From NCBI RefSeq assembly GCF_000619945.1, contig NZ_JHVC01000013.1:1-64000 (forward strand): a stretch of 64,000 bases of DNA. Direction: 5' to 3'. The notes under the pieces are model-generated. The model was not told the DNA's origin. It saw only the letters and a list, made by a program, of their open reading frames with translations, and did no database searches. This document shows, one piece after another, positions 36,292 to 44,434 of this stretch. A program made the position numbers and the translations under genes. The number at the start of each line of letters is the position of its first letter. Position 1 is the stretch's first letter. The stretch comes from Clostridium lundense DSM 17049. Its GTDB lineage: Bacteria > Bacillota > Clostridia > Clostridiales > Clostridiaceae.

Positions 36292-36939
36292 CTAGATATC
36301 AGCTCTTGCTTTTCTTACTTCCTCTACAAACTTTGCCGCTGTTTTAGTAACTAATTCGTAATCTCCCGTTTTAGCACCTTTAGTTAAATCTGATCCTGTG
36401 CCAACAGCTACAGCTCCTGATTTTATCCAATCTTTTATATTATCTAAATTAACTCCACCTGTAGGCATAAAATTACCTTGAGGTATAGGTCCTTTGAATG
36501 ATTTTATAATTGCTGGACCATAGGCATTACCTGGGAAAACCTTTAATATTTCAACACCATATTCAAGAGCTTCAACTGCCTCTTTTACAGTCATTATTCC
36601 TGGCATTACAGGTATTCTATATCTATTGCATAATTTAACAGTATCCAAATCAAGATAAGGACTTACTATATATTTAGCTCCTGCAAGTATACATGCTCTT
36701 GCTGTTTCTGAATCAAGTACTGTTCCCGCTCCTATAATTAAGTCTTCATGCTTGTACATTTCAGATATTTCTTTTATAACATCCACCGCTCCTGGAACAG
36801 TCATTGTTATTTCTAAAGCCTTTATTCCACCATTTTTTACAGCATCAATTATTTTTATTCCTTCCTCTTTTGATTCAGCTCTTATTACTGCTACAACACC
36901 ACAGTCAATTATTTTTTTTATAGTTTCGATTCTTTTCAT
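36292..36939 (-). CDS. kdgA: KDPG aldolase (2-keto-3-deoxy-6-phosphogluconate aldolase)
   Basis: 215 residues, class I aldolase of the Eda/KDPG type. Catalytic Glu in KALEITMTVPG, GAGTVLD phosphate loop, Schiff-base Lys in EILKVFPGNAYGP, and PTGGVNLDN near the end. It cleaves KDPG to pyruvate plus glyceraldehyde 3-phosphate. First gene of the kdgA-kdgK-TRAP-uxuAB operon, about 50 bp downstream of a perfect 16-bp palindromic operator. Confidence 0.92.
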   Translation of the reverse strand: MKRIETIKKIIDCGVVAVIRAESKEEGIKIIDAVKNGGIKALEITMTVPGAVDVIKEISEMYKHEDLIIGAGTVLDSETARACILAGAKYIVSPYLDLDTVKLCNRYRIPVMPGIMTVKEAVEALEYGVEILKVFPGNAYGPAIIKSFKGPIPQGNFMPTGGVNLDNIKDWIKSGAVAVGTGSDLTKGAKTGDYELVTKTAAKFVEEVRKARADI

Positions 36940-36987
36940 ATTATCCTCCTAATCCTCTTTTGTTTCGAAATTTATACTTATATAGTC

Positions 36988-37003
36988 TTGTTAACGTTAA
37001 CAA
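36988..37003. promoter_or_regulatory. LacI-type operator before kdgA
   Basis: Perfect palindrome TTGTTAACGTTAACAA with the central CG of LacI-family sites. It lies between kdgA and the regulator gene and overlaps the likely -35 region (TATAAG -10-like box follows). Confidence 0.8.
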
Positions 37004-37035
37004 TTTTCTTTAAATTTTTTTATCTAGTGGCAAAA

Positions 37036-38037
37036 TTAATATAATTTTGCCACTGATTCTCTTTCAATAAGTTCTGTATTGACGTATATCTTTTCTCCAT
37101 CAGTTATTTTGTTTTCTATAATATTTAAAAGTTTCTCTGCACCTTTTTTACTTATTTCCATAATAGGCCTTCTTACTGTAGTTAATGCTGGGGTTATAAA
37201 ACCACCTAGCTGATTATCATCAAATCCTATAACAGAAATATCTTTCGGAACATTAAGTCCTGCCTCAAATGCAGCTTTCATGGCTCCTACTGCCATTTCA
37301 TCATTAGAACAAAACACAGCTGTTGGAATATTACTTAAACTTAATAGCTTTTTCATAGCAATATATCCACTTTCAATAGTGTAATCTCCTTCAACCATAT
37401 ATTCATTCTGTATTTGTAGTTTATTTTCAATTAATGCTTTTAAGAATCCATCTTTTCTCTCAATAGTAGCATTAAATCCCTTTTTACCTTCTATTATGGC
37501 TATATTCTTATGGCCCTTTTGTATAAGATAATCTACAGCTTTATAAGCTCCTTTTTTATCTGCTGATAATATATTAGTTATAGAATTATCATCTATATCT
37601 CTATTTAATACAACTACAGGTATATTTTTTTCAAGTAAATAATATATAAAGGAATTATCACTATTACTTTGACTCATTAATATAATTCCATCAAATCTTT
37701 TGTTATTAATCAATGTAAATTTTTTATAATCATCAATTCCTCTAACTACTAAATTGTAGCTTTCTTTTATAGCACTATTTACACCACTTACAGTTTCATA
37801 AAAAAACCTTGGTGAAGTTACTTGACTTATAGTTGTAAAAAACAATCCTATATTATATGATCTATCTAACACCAAACTTTTAGCACTATAATTTGGTACA
37901 TAATTAAGCTCTTTTGCTATAGATTTTATTTTAACTTTTGTATCTTCGTTTATAAAAGGACTGTCATTAAGTGCTCGTGAAACAGTAGTATGTGAAACAT
38001 TTGCAATTCTAGCTATATCTTTTATAGTTACTCCCAT
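37036..38037 (-). CDS. kdgR: LacI-family regulator of hexuronate genes (KdgR-like)
   Basis: 333 residues. N-terminal LacI HTH (VTIKDIARIANVSHTTVSRALND) with hinge helix NYSAKSLV, then a periplasmic-binding-protein-like effector domain (RFDGIILMSQS, GYIAMKKLL, FCSNDEMAVGAMKA, SVIGFDDNQLGGFITPALTTVRRP). It should bind the three TTGTTnACGTTAACAA-type sites around kdgA, its own promoter and uxaC, and release them on binding a hexuronate or KDG-type inducer; the effector is inferred. The symbol is by role, not by experimental identity. Confidence 0.85.
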   Translation of the reverse strand: MGVTIKDIARIANVSHTTVSRALNDSPFINEDTKVKIKSIAKELNYVPNYSAKSLVLDRSYNIGLFFTTISQVTSPRFFYETVSGVNSAIKESYNLVVRGIDDYKKFTLINNKRFDGIILMSQSNSDNSFIYYLLEKNIPVVVLNRDIDDNSITNILSADKKGAYKAVDYLIQKGHKNIAIIEGKKGFNATIERKDGFLKALIENKLQIQNEYMVEGDYTIESGYIAMKKLLSLSNIPTAVFCSNDEMAVGAMKAAFEAGLNVPKDISVIGFDDNQLGGFITPALTTVRRPIMEISKKGAEKLLNIIENKITDGEKIYVNTELIERESVAKLY

Positions 38038-38217
38038 TTTAACACCTCTATGCTATAGTAAATACTTATATAATATCATATAAAAAAGTACTTAACTAGA
38101 AAATTCAATATTTAATTATTCCATTCATATGAGTTGCACCTAATGCTTGGCCATATATAATGGTAGTGTTTTGTTATTTTAAATATACGTACTAAGTGAC
38201 AAAATACCTCAACTTTC

Positions 38218-38233
38218 TTGTTCACGTTAACAA
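38218..38233. promoter_or_regulatory. LacI-type operator before the regulator gene
   Basis: TTGTTCACGTTAACAA, one half-site mismatch from a perfect palindrome. It overlaps the stop codon of uxaC (38227-38229) and lies 181 bp upstream of the regulator start, indicating autoregulation. Confidence 0.7.
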
Positions 38234-39633
38234 TTTATGCTGAAATACTTTTTTGCATTATTGTAGCATATTCCTTCAACAACAGTTCCTAAAAACTCCA
38301 TATCATCTGGTATTTCTCCATTCTCAACCCATTCTCCTATCAAGTTACATAATATTCTTCTGAAATATTCATGTCTTGTATAAGATAGGAAACTTCTTGA
38401 ATCAGTTAACATTCCTACAAAACGACTTAGTAATCCAGTGTTAGCTAAAGTTTTCATTTGTTCTATCATACCTTCTTTATTATCTAAGAACCACCAAGCA
38501 GATCCAAACTGTATCTTTCCTGGAATTTCAGCTCCTTGGAAGTTTCCAAGCATAGTACTAAGAACATAATTGTCTTTAGGATTTAGTGTATATAATATAG
38601 TTTTAGGAAGAGAATTTACTTCTTCTAATGAATCTAATAATCTAGAAAGAGAATATGCTACTTTTTCATCATTAATAGAATCAAATCCAGCATCTGGTCC
38701 TAATTTTCTAAACATCTTTGTATTATTATTTCTTAATGCTCCAATATGTAATTGCATTGTCCATCCTAATTCTGAGTATAACTTACCTAAGAAATGTAAT
38801 GTGTATGTTACATATTTGCTTTCTTCTTCCTTTGTTACATTTTCCCCTTTTAGTGCTTTTACAAAAATATATTCTACTTCTTCTTTTGTAGCTTTTCCAT
38901 ATGTTAAACTATTAAATCCATGGTCTGATATTCTGCATCCAACTGAATGAAAGAATCTTACCCTTGATTCTAAAGCTGTTAAAAATTCATCATAATTTAT
39001 TATGGTCTCTTTACATACTTCTTCAAGTTTTTTAACCCATAAAGTAAAACCTTCTGCATTTATTTGAAGTGCCTTATCTGGTCTTAAAGCTGGCAAAACC
39101 TTCACATCAAATTCAGTATCTTCTTTAAGTTTTATATGATATTCTAATGAATCTGTTGGATCATCTGTTGTACATAATGCTTTAACATTAGATTTTTTAA
39201 TCAGATCTCTTGCTCCAAAGCATTCACCATTAAGTAATTCATTTGCCTTCTTCCAAATAACAGGAGCAGTTTTTTCATTTAAAACATCATATATTCCAAA
39301 ATATGTTTGGAGTTCCAAATGCGTCCAGTGATAAAGTGGATTTCCTATAGCCATTGGCATTGTTTTTGACCATGCCATAAATTTTTCATAATCACTAGCA
39401 TCGCCAGTAATATATTTTTCATCTATCCCATTACTTCTCATAGCTCTCCACTTGTAATGATCTCCATATAACCAAGCTTCAGTTATGTTTTTAAACCTTT
39501 TGTTTTCAAAGATTTCTTCTGGACTTAAATGGCAATGGTAGTCAATAATAGGCATATTTTTTGCATAATTATTATATAAATTTATTGCTGTGTTATTAAA
39601 TAATAAAAAGTTTTCATCCATAAATTTTCTCAT
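38227..39633 (-). CDS. uxaC: Glucuronate/galacturonate isomerase
   Basis: 468 residues from the ATG at 39633, the normal length for uronate isomerase (TIM barrel, amidohydrolase-like). Motifs: PIIDYHCHLSPEEI (metal-binding HxH), LYGDHYKWRAMR, ALCTTDDPTDSLEYH, WTMQLHIGALRNNN, and FGSAWWFLDNKEGM. It converts D-glucuronate to fructuronate and D-galacturonate to tagaturonate. The RBS GAGAGGGTG lies before ATG 39633; the TTG ten codons upstream is rejected. Transcribed from its own operator-controlled promoter. Confidence 0.95.
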   Translation of the reverse strand: MRKFMDENFLLFNNTAINLYNNYAKNMPIIDYHCHLSPEEIFENKRFKNITEAWLYGDHYKWRAMRSNGIDEKYITGDASDYEKFMAWSKTMPMAIGNPLYHWTHLELQTYFGIYDVLNEKTAPVIWKKANELLNGECFGARDLIKKSNVKALCTTDDPTDSLEYHIKLKEDTEFDVKVLPALRPDKALQINAEGFTLWVKKLEEVCKETIINYDEFLTALESRVRFFHSVGCRISDHGFNSLTYGKATKEEVEYIFVKALKGENVTKEEESKYVTYTLHFLGKLYSELGWTMQLHIGALRNNNTKMFRKLGPDAGFDSINDEKVAYSLSRLLDSLEEVNSLPKTILYTLNPKDNYVLSTMLGNFQGAEIPGKIQFGSAWWFLDNKEGMIEQMKTLANTGLLSRFVGMLTDSRSFLSYTRHEYFRRILCNLIGEWVENGEIPDDMEFLGTVVEGICYNNAKKYFSINC

Positions 39634-39666
39634 ATGATTCACCCTCTCTTTTAATAAATTCAATTA

Positions 39667-39682
39667 TTGTTCACGTTAACAT
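39667..39682. promoter_or_regulatory. LacI-type operator in the uxaC leader
   Basis: TTGTTCACGTTAACAT, third copy of the motif, starting roughly 12 bp downstream of the -10 box, a position where bound repressor blocks transcription. Confidence 0.75.
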
Positions 39683-39694
39683 TAGTTTATCTTC

Positions 39695-39723
39695 ATTATA
39701 GGATAAAGTTTTATATAATTCAA
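39695..39723 (-). promoter_or_regulatory. uxaC promoter
   Basis: TTGAAT (39718-39723), 17-bp spacer and TATAAT (39695-39700) on the minus strand, with the operator just downstream. Confidence 0.75.
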
Positions 39724-39798
39724 TAGTAAATTGGTTAAATTTTAAAAATAATTGAAATTTGTTTTTTATTTTATATTATTTAAATGGTTAAAAAATAT

Positions 39799-39822
39799 AG
39801 GAGCTGCAATTTCGCAGCTCCT
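39799..39822 (-). terminator. Terminator of the Imm30-like gene
   Basis: AGGAGCTGC (39799-39807) pairs with GCAGCTCCT (39814-39822), followed leftwards by ATATTTTTT. Confidence 0.8.
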
Positions 39823-39823
39823 T

Positions 39824-40303
39824 TTAACTTAATAACTTTATTAATTCATCTACTCTTTCTTTAAGACTTTCTGCATTATCTTCTTTTATTTTAAGTAATA
39901 TTGAAACAAGAATTTCTCTTTCAGATTGAGATATATGAGGCAACGCACTTAAAAATATTAAATATTCATTATTACTCCACATTATCATTTTAACTAATGC
40001 TTCTTTTCCGAAATATTCTCCAGCTTCTTTAACATATTTTAAGTTTTTAATAATTTCTAAAAAACCATCTTTACCATATCTATTGGCAATTGTTAATATA
40101 AATTCCTCTAATTCTTCCATTAAACTCAATTCATAACAATCATCATAAAAAAGTTCCATTAAAGGTTTTATTATTGTCAAATCTGAATGTTCAAGTAAAA
40201 CCTCAACTGCATTATCATATTTTTCAATATATTCATAAATATCTATTTCTATTTCATCCATAAACATTTTTCTCATAATTTCAATTTCATTTTCATAATT
40301 CAT
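39824..40303 (-). CDS. Putative orphan immunity protein (Imm30-like)
   Basis: 159 residues, all-helical, acidic. The pattern of HEAT-like helices (PLMELFYDDCYELSLMEELEEF, EALVKMIMWSNNEYLIFLSALP) resembles immunity proteins of polymorphic toxin systems, Imm30 type, but the match is from memory and modest. No toxin gene is adjacent. It is the first of three consecutive small immunity-like genes between the uxa genes and the prophage. Own terminator downstream. Confidence 0.5.
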   Translation of the reverse strand: MNYENEIEIMRKMFMDEIEIDIYEYIEKYDNAVEVLLEHSDLTIIKPLMELFYDDCYELSLMEELEEFILTIANRYGKDGFLEIIKNLKYVKEAGEYFGKEALVKMIMWSNNEYLIFLSALPHISQSEREILVSILLKIKEDNAESLKERVDELIKLLS

Positions 40304-40411
40304 AATATTTTCTCCTATAATTTTAAATTAAGAGTTTTTAATTCTTCCTATACTACATATCCTATCTTCATCATAATAATTTACCTTCATAATACTTTTT
40401 CCAATCTAAAA

Positions 40412-40918
40412 TTAATTACATTGTACCCATAGCCATCCAGTATCCGAAAATGCTATATCATCTTCATCTACAAAAGAGGCAACTTCACACCAACTTTCTA
40501 TTGGTGTTTCCTCTTCTTGTTCAAGTTTTCCAATATCAACATTTTCTTCTGGTTCATCTGAAAAATCCAAAAATTCTCTAATAATTTCACCATCATCTAT
40601 TACTATCAACTCTCCATAAGGAATAGCATCATTATAGCCAGCAAAAATAAAGGAATCTTTTTGAGCAAACTTAGCCCATGAATCCGCAGGAATAGTTGCA
40701 AAGCCGCCTGAAAGATCTTCAAAAACTGTCCATTCATCATTTTCGTACACATATAATGCTGCACCTCTCCAATTGCCATTTTCATTACAGGCACTTTCTA
40801 CTGCCTTAAAATAATCAATGTTAATCAATTCAGTTGGTGCATCAATTCCCCACCATTTACATAATCGCACTTTTGCTTCTTCAAAGGGAAGTTTAATTCT
40901 AAAATAACTTGGATTCAT
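40412..40918 (-). CDS. Hypothetical protein, possible immunity protein
   Basis: About 168 residues from the ATG at 40918 (GAAAGGATG upstream; an ATG 8 codons earlier is also open). Centre: GNWRGAALYVYENDEWTVFEDLSGGF and GYNDAIPYGELIVIDDGEIIREF, a look common in SUKH/Imm-type immunity families, then an acidic linker and GWLWVQCN end. No firm family assigned. It shares an almost identical upstream leader with the next gene (about 40940-40982 versus 41748-41790). Confidence 0.45.
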   Translation of the reverse strand: MNPSYFRIKLPFEEAKVRLCKWWGIDAPTELINIDYFKAVESACNENGNWRGAALYVYENDEWTVFEDLSGGFATIPADSWAKFAQKDSFIFAGYNDAIPYGELIVIDDGEIIREFLDFSDEPEENVDIGKLEQEEETPIESWCEVASFVDEDDIAFSDTGWLWVQCN

Positions 40919-41035
40919 TTTTCTCATCCTTTCTTTTTTCATATTTTTACTTTTCTCTATTTTAAATCGTGCTTTTATAGCTTAAACTTTACTTATATGG
41001 AAATTATAGATTGTGTTCTTTATGCGATATAATTA

Positions 41036-41063
41036 AAAAAAGACCATCTTAAATAAGATAGCC
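41036..41063 (-). terminator. Terminator of the SUKH-like gene
   Basis: GGCTATCTT-ATTT-AAGATGGTC hairpin in the leftward transcript followed by seven Ts. Confidence 0.75.
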
Positions 41064-41086
41064 TTCATCATAAATATTGACAAAAC

Positions 41087-41722
41087 CTATTTTGATTTTT
41101 TCAAATATCCATATGTATCTTTTAGTGACATATTCAGTGTAGTTGAAATTTCATTAATTTTTATGCCTTCTTTTGACATTATCTTTACTTTATTTATAAT
41201 AGCATTTTCATATTCTTCAGTAGAGGTATAAATTGGTTCCAGCATATTCTTCCAAGCATCAGCATCCCCGCATTCATCTTCCTCAATTATCTCATATATT
41301 AAATTATCTAGCTCCTTACATGTAATCCTCGGATTAGTATTTTGTATACTCTTTTCATCAATAAAATTATTTATACATTTTATTTCATTTATAAATTTAT
41401 CTATAGATTCTGATAAGTAAGTTCCTGCACCCCAATCTCCCATTCCATGCATTAATAATGTTATTGGAAAGCCCTCTTCTTTAGTATCAATTATAATAGG
41501 ATCTCCACACAAATTTTCACATCCTATTACAATCCACCCTGACTCCCATGAACCTTCTTCATCAGAGACTAAAGAGTTGCCATCTTCGTCAATACTATAT
41601 CCGATTTGTTCCTCTTCAATATCTTCTATATTAAAAAAATTAAAATCTGCAAAATCTTCAATCTTTCCACTTTCATGTTTAAGCAACAGTAACTTTTCTT
41701 TCAATTCATTACTTAAATTCAA
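41087..41722 (-). CDS. SMI1/KNR4 (SUKH) family immunity-like protein
   Basis: About 211 residues. SUKH features: SWESGWIVIGCENLCGDPIIIDTKEEGFPITLLMHGMG, where W-x-x-IG and DPIxID are diagnostic. The C-terminal 50 residues look like a DNA-binding helix pair (EGIKINEISTTLNMSLKDTYGYLKK), an unusual extra for SUKH proteins. SUKH proteins typically neutralise nuclease toxins. No toxin is adjacent. TTG at 41722 fits the AAAGGG site better than the GTG at 41731 that it abuts. Confidence 0.65.
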   Translation of the reverse strand: MNLSNELKEKLLLLKHESGKIEDFADFNFFNIEDIEEEQIGYSIDEDGNSLVSDEEGSWESGWIVIGCENLCGDPIIIDTKEEGFPITLLMHGMGDWGAGTYLSESIDKFINEIKCINNFIDEKSIQNTNPRITCKELDNLIYEIIEEDECGDADAWKNMLEPIYTSTEEYENAIINKVKIMSKEGIKINEISTTLNMSLKDTYGYLKKSK

Positions 41723-41747
41723 TCTTTTCACCCTTTCTTATTTTATA

Positions 41748-41880
41748 TTTTTATCTTTCTCTATTTTAAATCGTATTTTTGCTGTAGCTTCGCATTTTTC
41801 TTGGCAAATTTTTTCACGTTTTATGGCAAAAAATAAGCAAGATTTCATGTTTTTATCATGATTAATCTTGCTTATTTTAT
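41748..41880. other. Duplicated immunity-gene leader and hairpin
   Basis: 41748-41790 repeats, with small changes, the leader at 40940-40982 (shared CTCTATTTTAAATCGT block). To its right a hairpin (AATAAGCAAGATT with AATCTTGCTTATT, about 41827-41876) lies at the chromosome side of the prophage. No ORF in this stretch; an attachment site could lie here but no repeat proves it. Confidence 0.4.
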
Positions 41881-41926
41881 ACACCATTAATATTATTTTG
41901 TATAGATCTTTTTTTATTATATAAAG

Positions 41927-41953
41927 TGAACATCTATCTTACTTAGATGTTCA
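41927..41953 (-). terminator. Terminator of the XRE gene
   Basis: TGAACATCTA (41927-41936) pairs with TAGATGTTCA (41944-41953); leftward transcript continues CTTTATATAATAAAAAAAG. Confidence 0.6.
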
Positions 41954-41967
41954 TCACATTTTCATAT

Positions 41968-42189
41968 TCATTTAATTTTTTTATTCTTATTCGGTATGTA
42001 CTCAAGTATATCTTCCACTTTACAATCTAATGTCTCACATATCAAATCAAGATAATCTAAATTAATTCTTTCAACAAGCTCATTATACATCTCACTAATA
42101 GTATTAGGTCTAATTCCTGTCTTTCGTGAGAGGTCTGCTTGCGTCAATCTCTTTTCACCAAGGATTCTTGATAAATGTATTTTTATCAT
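41968..42189 (-). CDS. XRE/Cro-CI family regulator (HTH_26 type)
   Basis: A 73-residue DNA-binding protein from the ATG at 42189 (AGGGGTGAT RBS; the reading frame is open 11 codons further). Helix-turn-helix: RLTQADLSRKTGIRPNTISEMYN, then the usual LDLICETLDCKVEDILEY end. It lies at the left end of the prophage, beyond the late operon, so it may be a phage regulator or a host gene next to the insertion. Small single-domain Cro-like proteins of this kind often control phage or restriction genes. Confidence 0.75.
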   Translation of the reverse strand: MIKIHLSRILGEKRLTQADLSRKTGIRPNTISEMYNELVERINLDYLDLICETLDCKVEDILEYIPNKNKKIK

Positions 42190-42327
42190 CGTTACAATCA
42201 CCCCTATAACCAATTTAGGCACATTGTAACGCCTATAAATATTTTCGTGTTTGAATCGTTATTTAATATCGTTTTGGGTTATCATAAGTTTAAAAAAAAT
42301 TATTATTTTTGTTTTTTTATTTTAATT

Positions 42328-43083
42328 TTAGTAATTTGTTATTATTAACTCTCTATAGTCACCTTTTTTATCATTATATCTACCAACTAGGTTATTATTT
42401 CTGCTAATCTCTTCAATCTTAAATTCCTTGTATAGATTCTTTATAAAATCACAATTATTGTATGATAAAATAAATTTTCCTTTTACACCTACTAAGGTAT
42501 CATAAAGTCTTTCATGGTCTTCTTTGCTAAATTGAGCACTATAATACTTTTCAGTTCCAAAGTAAGGTGGATCAAGATAAATCAATGCATCAGACTTATC
42601 ATAAACCTTAATTAAATCCTCAAAGTCTTTATTTTCAATAACCACTTTAGATAATCTTTTTTGTATGTCTGTTAAATAATCAATCATAACATTTATGTCT
42701 TTTTTCACACATCCATAAGACCTGCAATCACTTCCGTAACTTGTTTTTATAATCATAAAAAATCTAGCTGCCCTTTGTATATCTGTCATTCCAGATACAT
42801 TATATTGACTAGCAAAATCATAAAATAACTCTCTGGAATTTAACATAAACATTAACTCTTTTTGTAATTCAGTACAATGGTATTTTATACATCTATAGAG
42901 GTTAACTAAATCTCCATTAGCATCATTATATACTTCCATATTTGCGTGCTTATCTTTAGCAAATAGAACCCATCCTGCTCCGCCAAAAACCTCAATATAC
43001 CTTCCTATATTTTCTGGAAACCTATTAATTATCTCCTTTCTCAGCAACTTTTTCCCACCAATCCATCCTATAAAACTATTCAT
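42328..43083 (-). CDS. D12-class DNA adenine methyltransferase (Dam-like)
   Basis: 251 residues. Motif I-like FIGWIGGKKLL and EVFGGAGWV (31-38) bind S-adenosylmethionine; catalytic DPPY at 171-174 preceded by LIYL. The family methylates N6 of adenine, often in GATC, and phage copies usually protect the genome from host restriction or mimic the host pattern. It is the last gene of the late operon, after holin. GGAGGAT RBS before ATG. The recognition site cannot be told from sequence. Confidence 0.9.
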   Translation of the reverse strand: MNSFIGWIGGKKLLRKEIINRFPENIGRYIEVFGGAGWVLFAKDKHANMEVYNDANGDLVNLYRCIKYHCTELQKELMFMLNSRELFYDFASQYNVSGMTDIQRAARFFMIIKTSYGSDCRSYGCVKKDINVMIDYLTDIQKRLSKVVIENKDFEDLIKVYDKSDALIYLDPPYFGTEKYYSAQFSKEDHERLYDTLVGVKGKFILSYNNCDFIKNLYKEFKIEEISRNNNLVGRYNDKKGDYRELIITNY

Positions 43084-43116
43084 AATAAATCCTCCTCATT
43101 AAAAAATATATTTAAA

Positions 43117-43135
43117 GGGTGGTACTAAACCACCC
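43117..43135 (-). terminator. Hairpin between holin and methylase genes
   Basis: GGGTGGT (43117-43123) pairs with ACCACCC (43129-43135); the leftward transcript then reads TTTAAATATATTTTTTAA. Confidence 0.55.
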
Positions 43136-43139
43136 AAGT

Positions 43140-43469
43140 TTATTGAATACTATTATTAAGTTTGCCATCATCAATGTAGTCTTTAGCAAGTCTATACAAC
43201 TTTCGCACTACCGGTCTTAAAGCGTCTTTAGTAACAAATGGTATTTTTAGTCTATTTAAAATTATATATAATTGGTCTACTGTCCAATCTTCTTGCTCTT
43301 GACCTGAAGCTAAAACCCCGTCTTTAGCTTTACTCTTTGCCAATAACATAAGTGAATATGCTTTTGCATTAAACCATTGTTTACCTTGTGACACAATAAA
43401 TAATATAAAGGAGATTATATAAATAATCACATATCTCCACTCCCAAATAAAGTTTATTACTGCTTGCAT
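43140..43469 (-). CDS. Phage holin, LLH-like
   Basis: 109 residues with a single N-terminal helix (about 12-27, VIIYIISFILFIVSQG) followed by a basic/acidic cytoplasmic part (DWTVDQLYIILNRLKIPFVTKDALRPVVRKLYRLAKDY). This layout is that of LL-H type holins of Gram-positive phages. Position directly after the amidase supports the lysis role of opening the membrane for the endolysin. Confidence 0.75.
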   Translation of the reverse strand: MQAVINFIWEWRYVIIYIISFILFIVSQGKQWFNAKAYSLMLLAKSKAKDGVLASGQEQEDWTVDQLYIILNRLKIPFVTKDALRPVVRKLYRLAKDYIDDGKLNNSIQ

Positions 43470-43503
43470 TCATAATCCCTTCTTTCTAAGAATGATTAAT
43501 CTA

Positions 43504-43526
43504 AAAGGTGCCTTTTCAGACACCTT
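43504..43526 (-). terminator. Hairpin after the amidase gene
   Basis: AAGGTG and CACCTT form a stem in the leftward transcript, 6-7 bp after the amidase stop. Confidence 0.45.
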
Positions 43527-43532
43527 AATTTT

Positions 43533-44390
43533 TTATAGTCCCAAGAGCTTTTTCCATGTGTTCTGTCCAATAATTCCGTCAACATCTAACCCATATTTAC
43601 ACTGAAATGCTTTAATTGCAGCCAATGTCTTAGAGCCAAAATCTCCATCCACAATTCCACAGTTAAATCCTAAGTAGTTTAATCTATTCTGTATCCATTT
43701 AATGATATTGCCTTTAGCTCCTATTTTAGTTAGAGGGCAGTTACTTAAAGTTATTGGCCCTGGTATATTATCTTCTGTAACTCCTATTTCATGCTGCAAA
43801 GATTTAAAATCATAAGTATTGCAATCATCAGAATTACTCTGTTTTGGTGGTTCTGCCTTCTTGACATCTATAGGTGAACCGTTAATAGCCTCTGCTATAG
43901 CCTTTGCCAATCTATCAATGCCTACCTGATTATATAGATCAACATCGCTTTGAGTATCAACAAATAGTGGCTCTATAATTATAGCAGGCATATGAGTTGC
44001 CTTTAATTCATAAAGCCCTCTAATATCTGCCTTGGCTCCTCTGTTGACAAATCCAAGCGTTGCTATCCCATTTGTAACCTTTGTAGCATACTCTTTTCCT
44101 TTCTGACTACCATTAAAGTAAAGTACTTCACAGCCTTGACCACCACCAGCATTCAAGTGACAGCTCACAAACAGATCTGCTCCCCAAGCATTTGCCTTTG
44201 ATGCACCATAAGTTAAATCCTGTGCACTTGTATCTGTTCTATCTGGTGTTACATCTAATACTTGATGGCCTGCATGCTCTAGACAATTCATAAGTGCTTT
44301 ATAGTATTTTCTATCCTCTGTTACCTCATCTAGTATTGCATGTGCTCCTGGTACTCCAAAGTTGTGTCCTCCTCTTATTGCTATTTTCAT
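43533..44390 (-). CDS. Endolysin: N-acetylmuramoyl-L-alanine amidase with peptidoglycan-binding domain
   Basis: About 285 residues. Amidase_3 domain (1-170) with Zn ligands at the GGHN start (His8-9), the downstream Glu in the AILDEVTED segment, SCHLNAGGGQG, and catalytic Glu in AIIIEPLFVD. C-terminal PG_binding_1 domain (about 222-283: NRLNYLGFNCGIVDGDFGSKTLAAIKAFQ). It degrades host peptidoglycan at lysis. ATG 44390 has a GGGAGGAA RBS; the frame is open for 15 more codons. Sits directly downstream of the DGR reverse transcriptase gene, which ends at the same place. Confidence 0.9.
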   Translation of the reverse strand: MKIAIRGGHNFGVPGAHAILDEVTEDRKYYKALMNCLEHAGHQVLDVTPDRTDTSAQDLTYGASKANAWGADLFVSCHLNAGGGQGCEVLYFNGSQKGKEYATKVTNGIATLGFVNRGAKADIRGLYELKATHMPAIIIEPLFVDTQSDVDLYNQVGIDRLAKAIAEAINGSPIDVKKAEPPKQSNSDDCNTYDFKSLQHEIGVTEDNIPGPITLSNCPLTKIGAKGNIIKWIQNRLNYLGFNCGIVDGDFGSKTLAAIKAFQCKYGLDVDGIIGQNTWKKLLGL

Positions 44391-44434
44391 AATACATTCC
44401 TCCCTTATTTTTTTGTAATAAAATAAGACCTGCA

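Noticed and set aside
41827..41876. Prophage attachment site
   Set aside because: A hairpin is present, but the other prophage end is outside the window, so no duplicated core can be shown.
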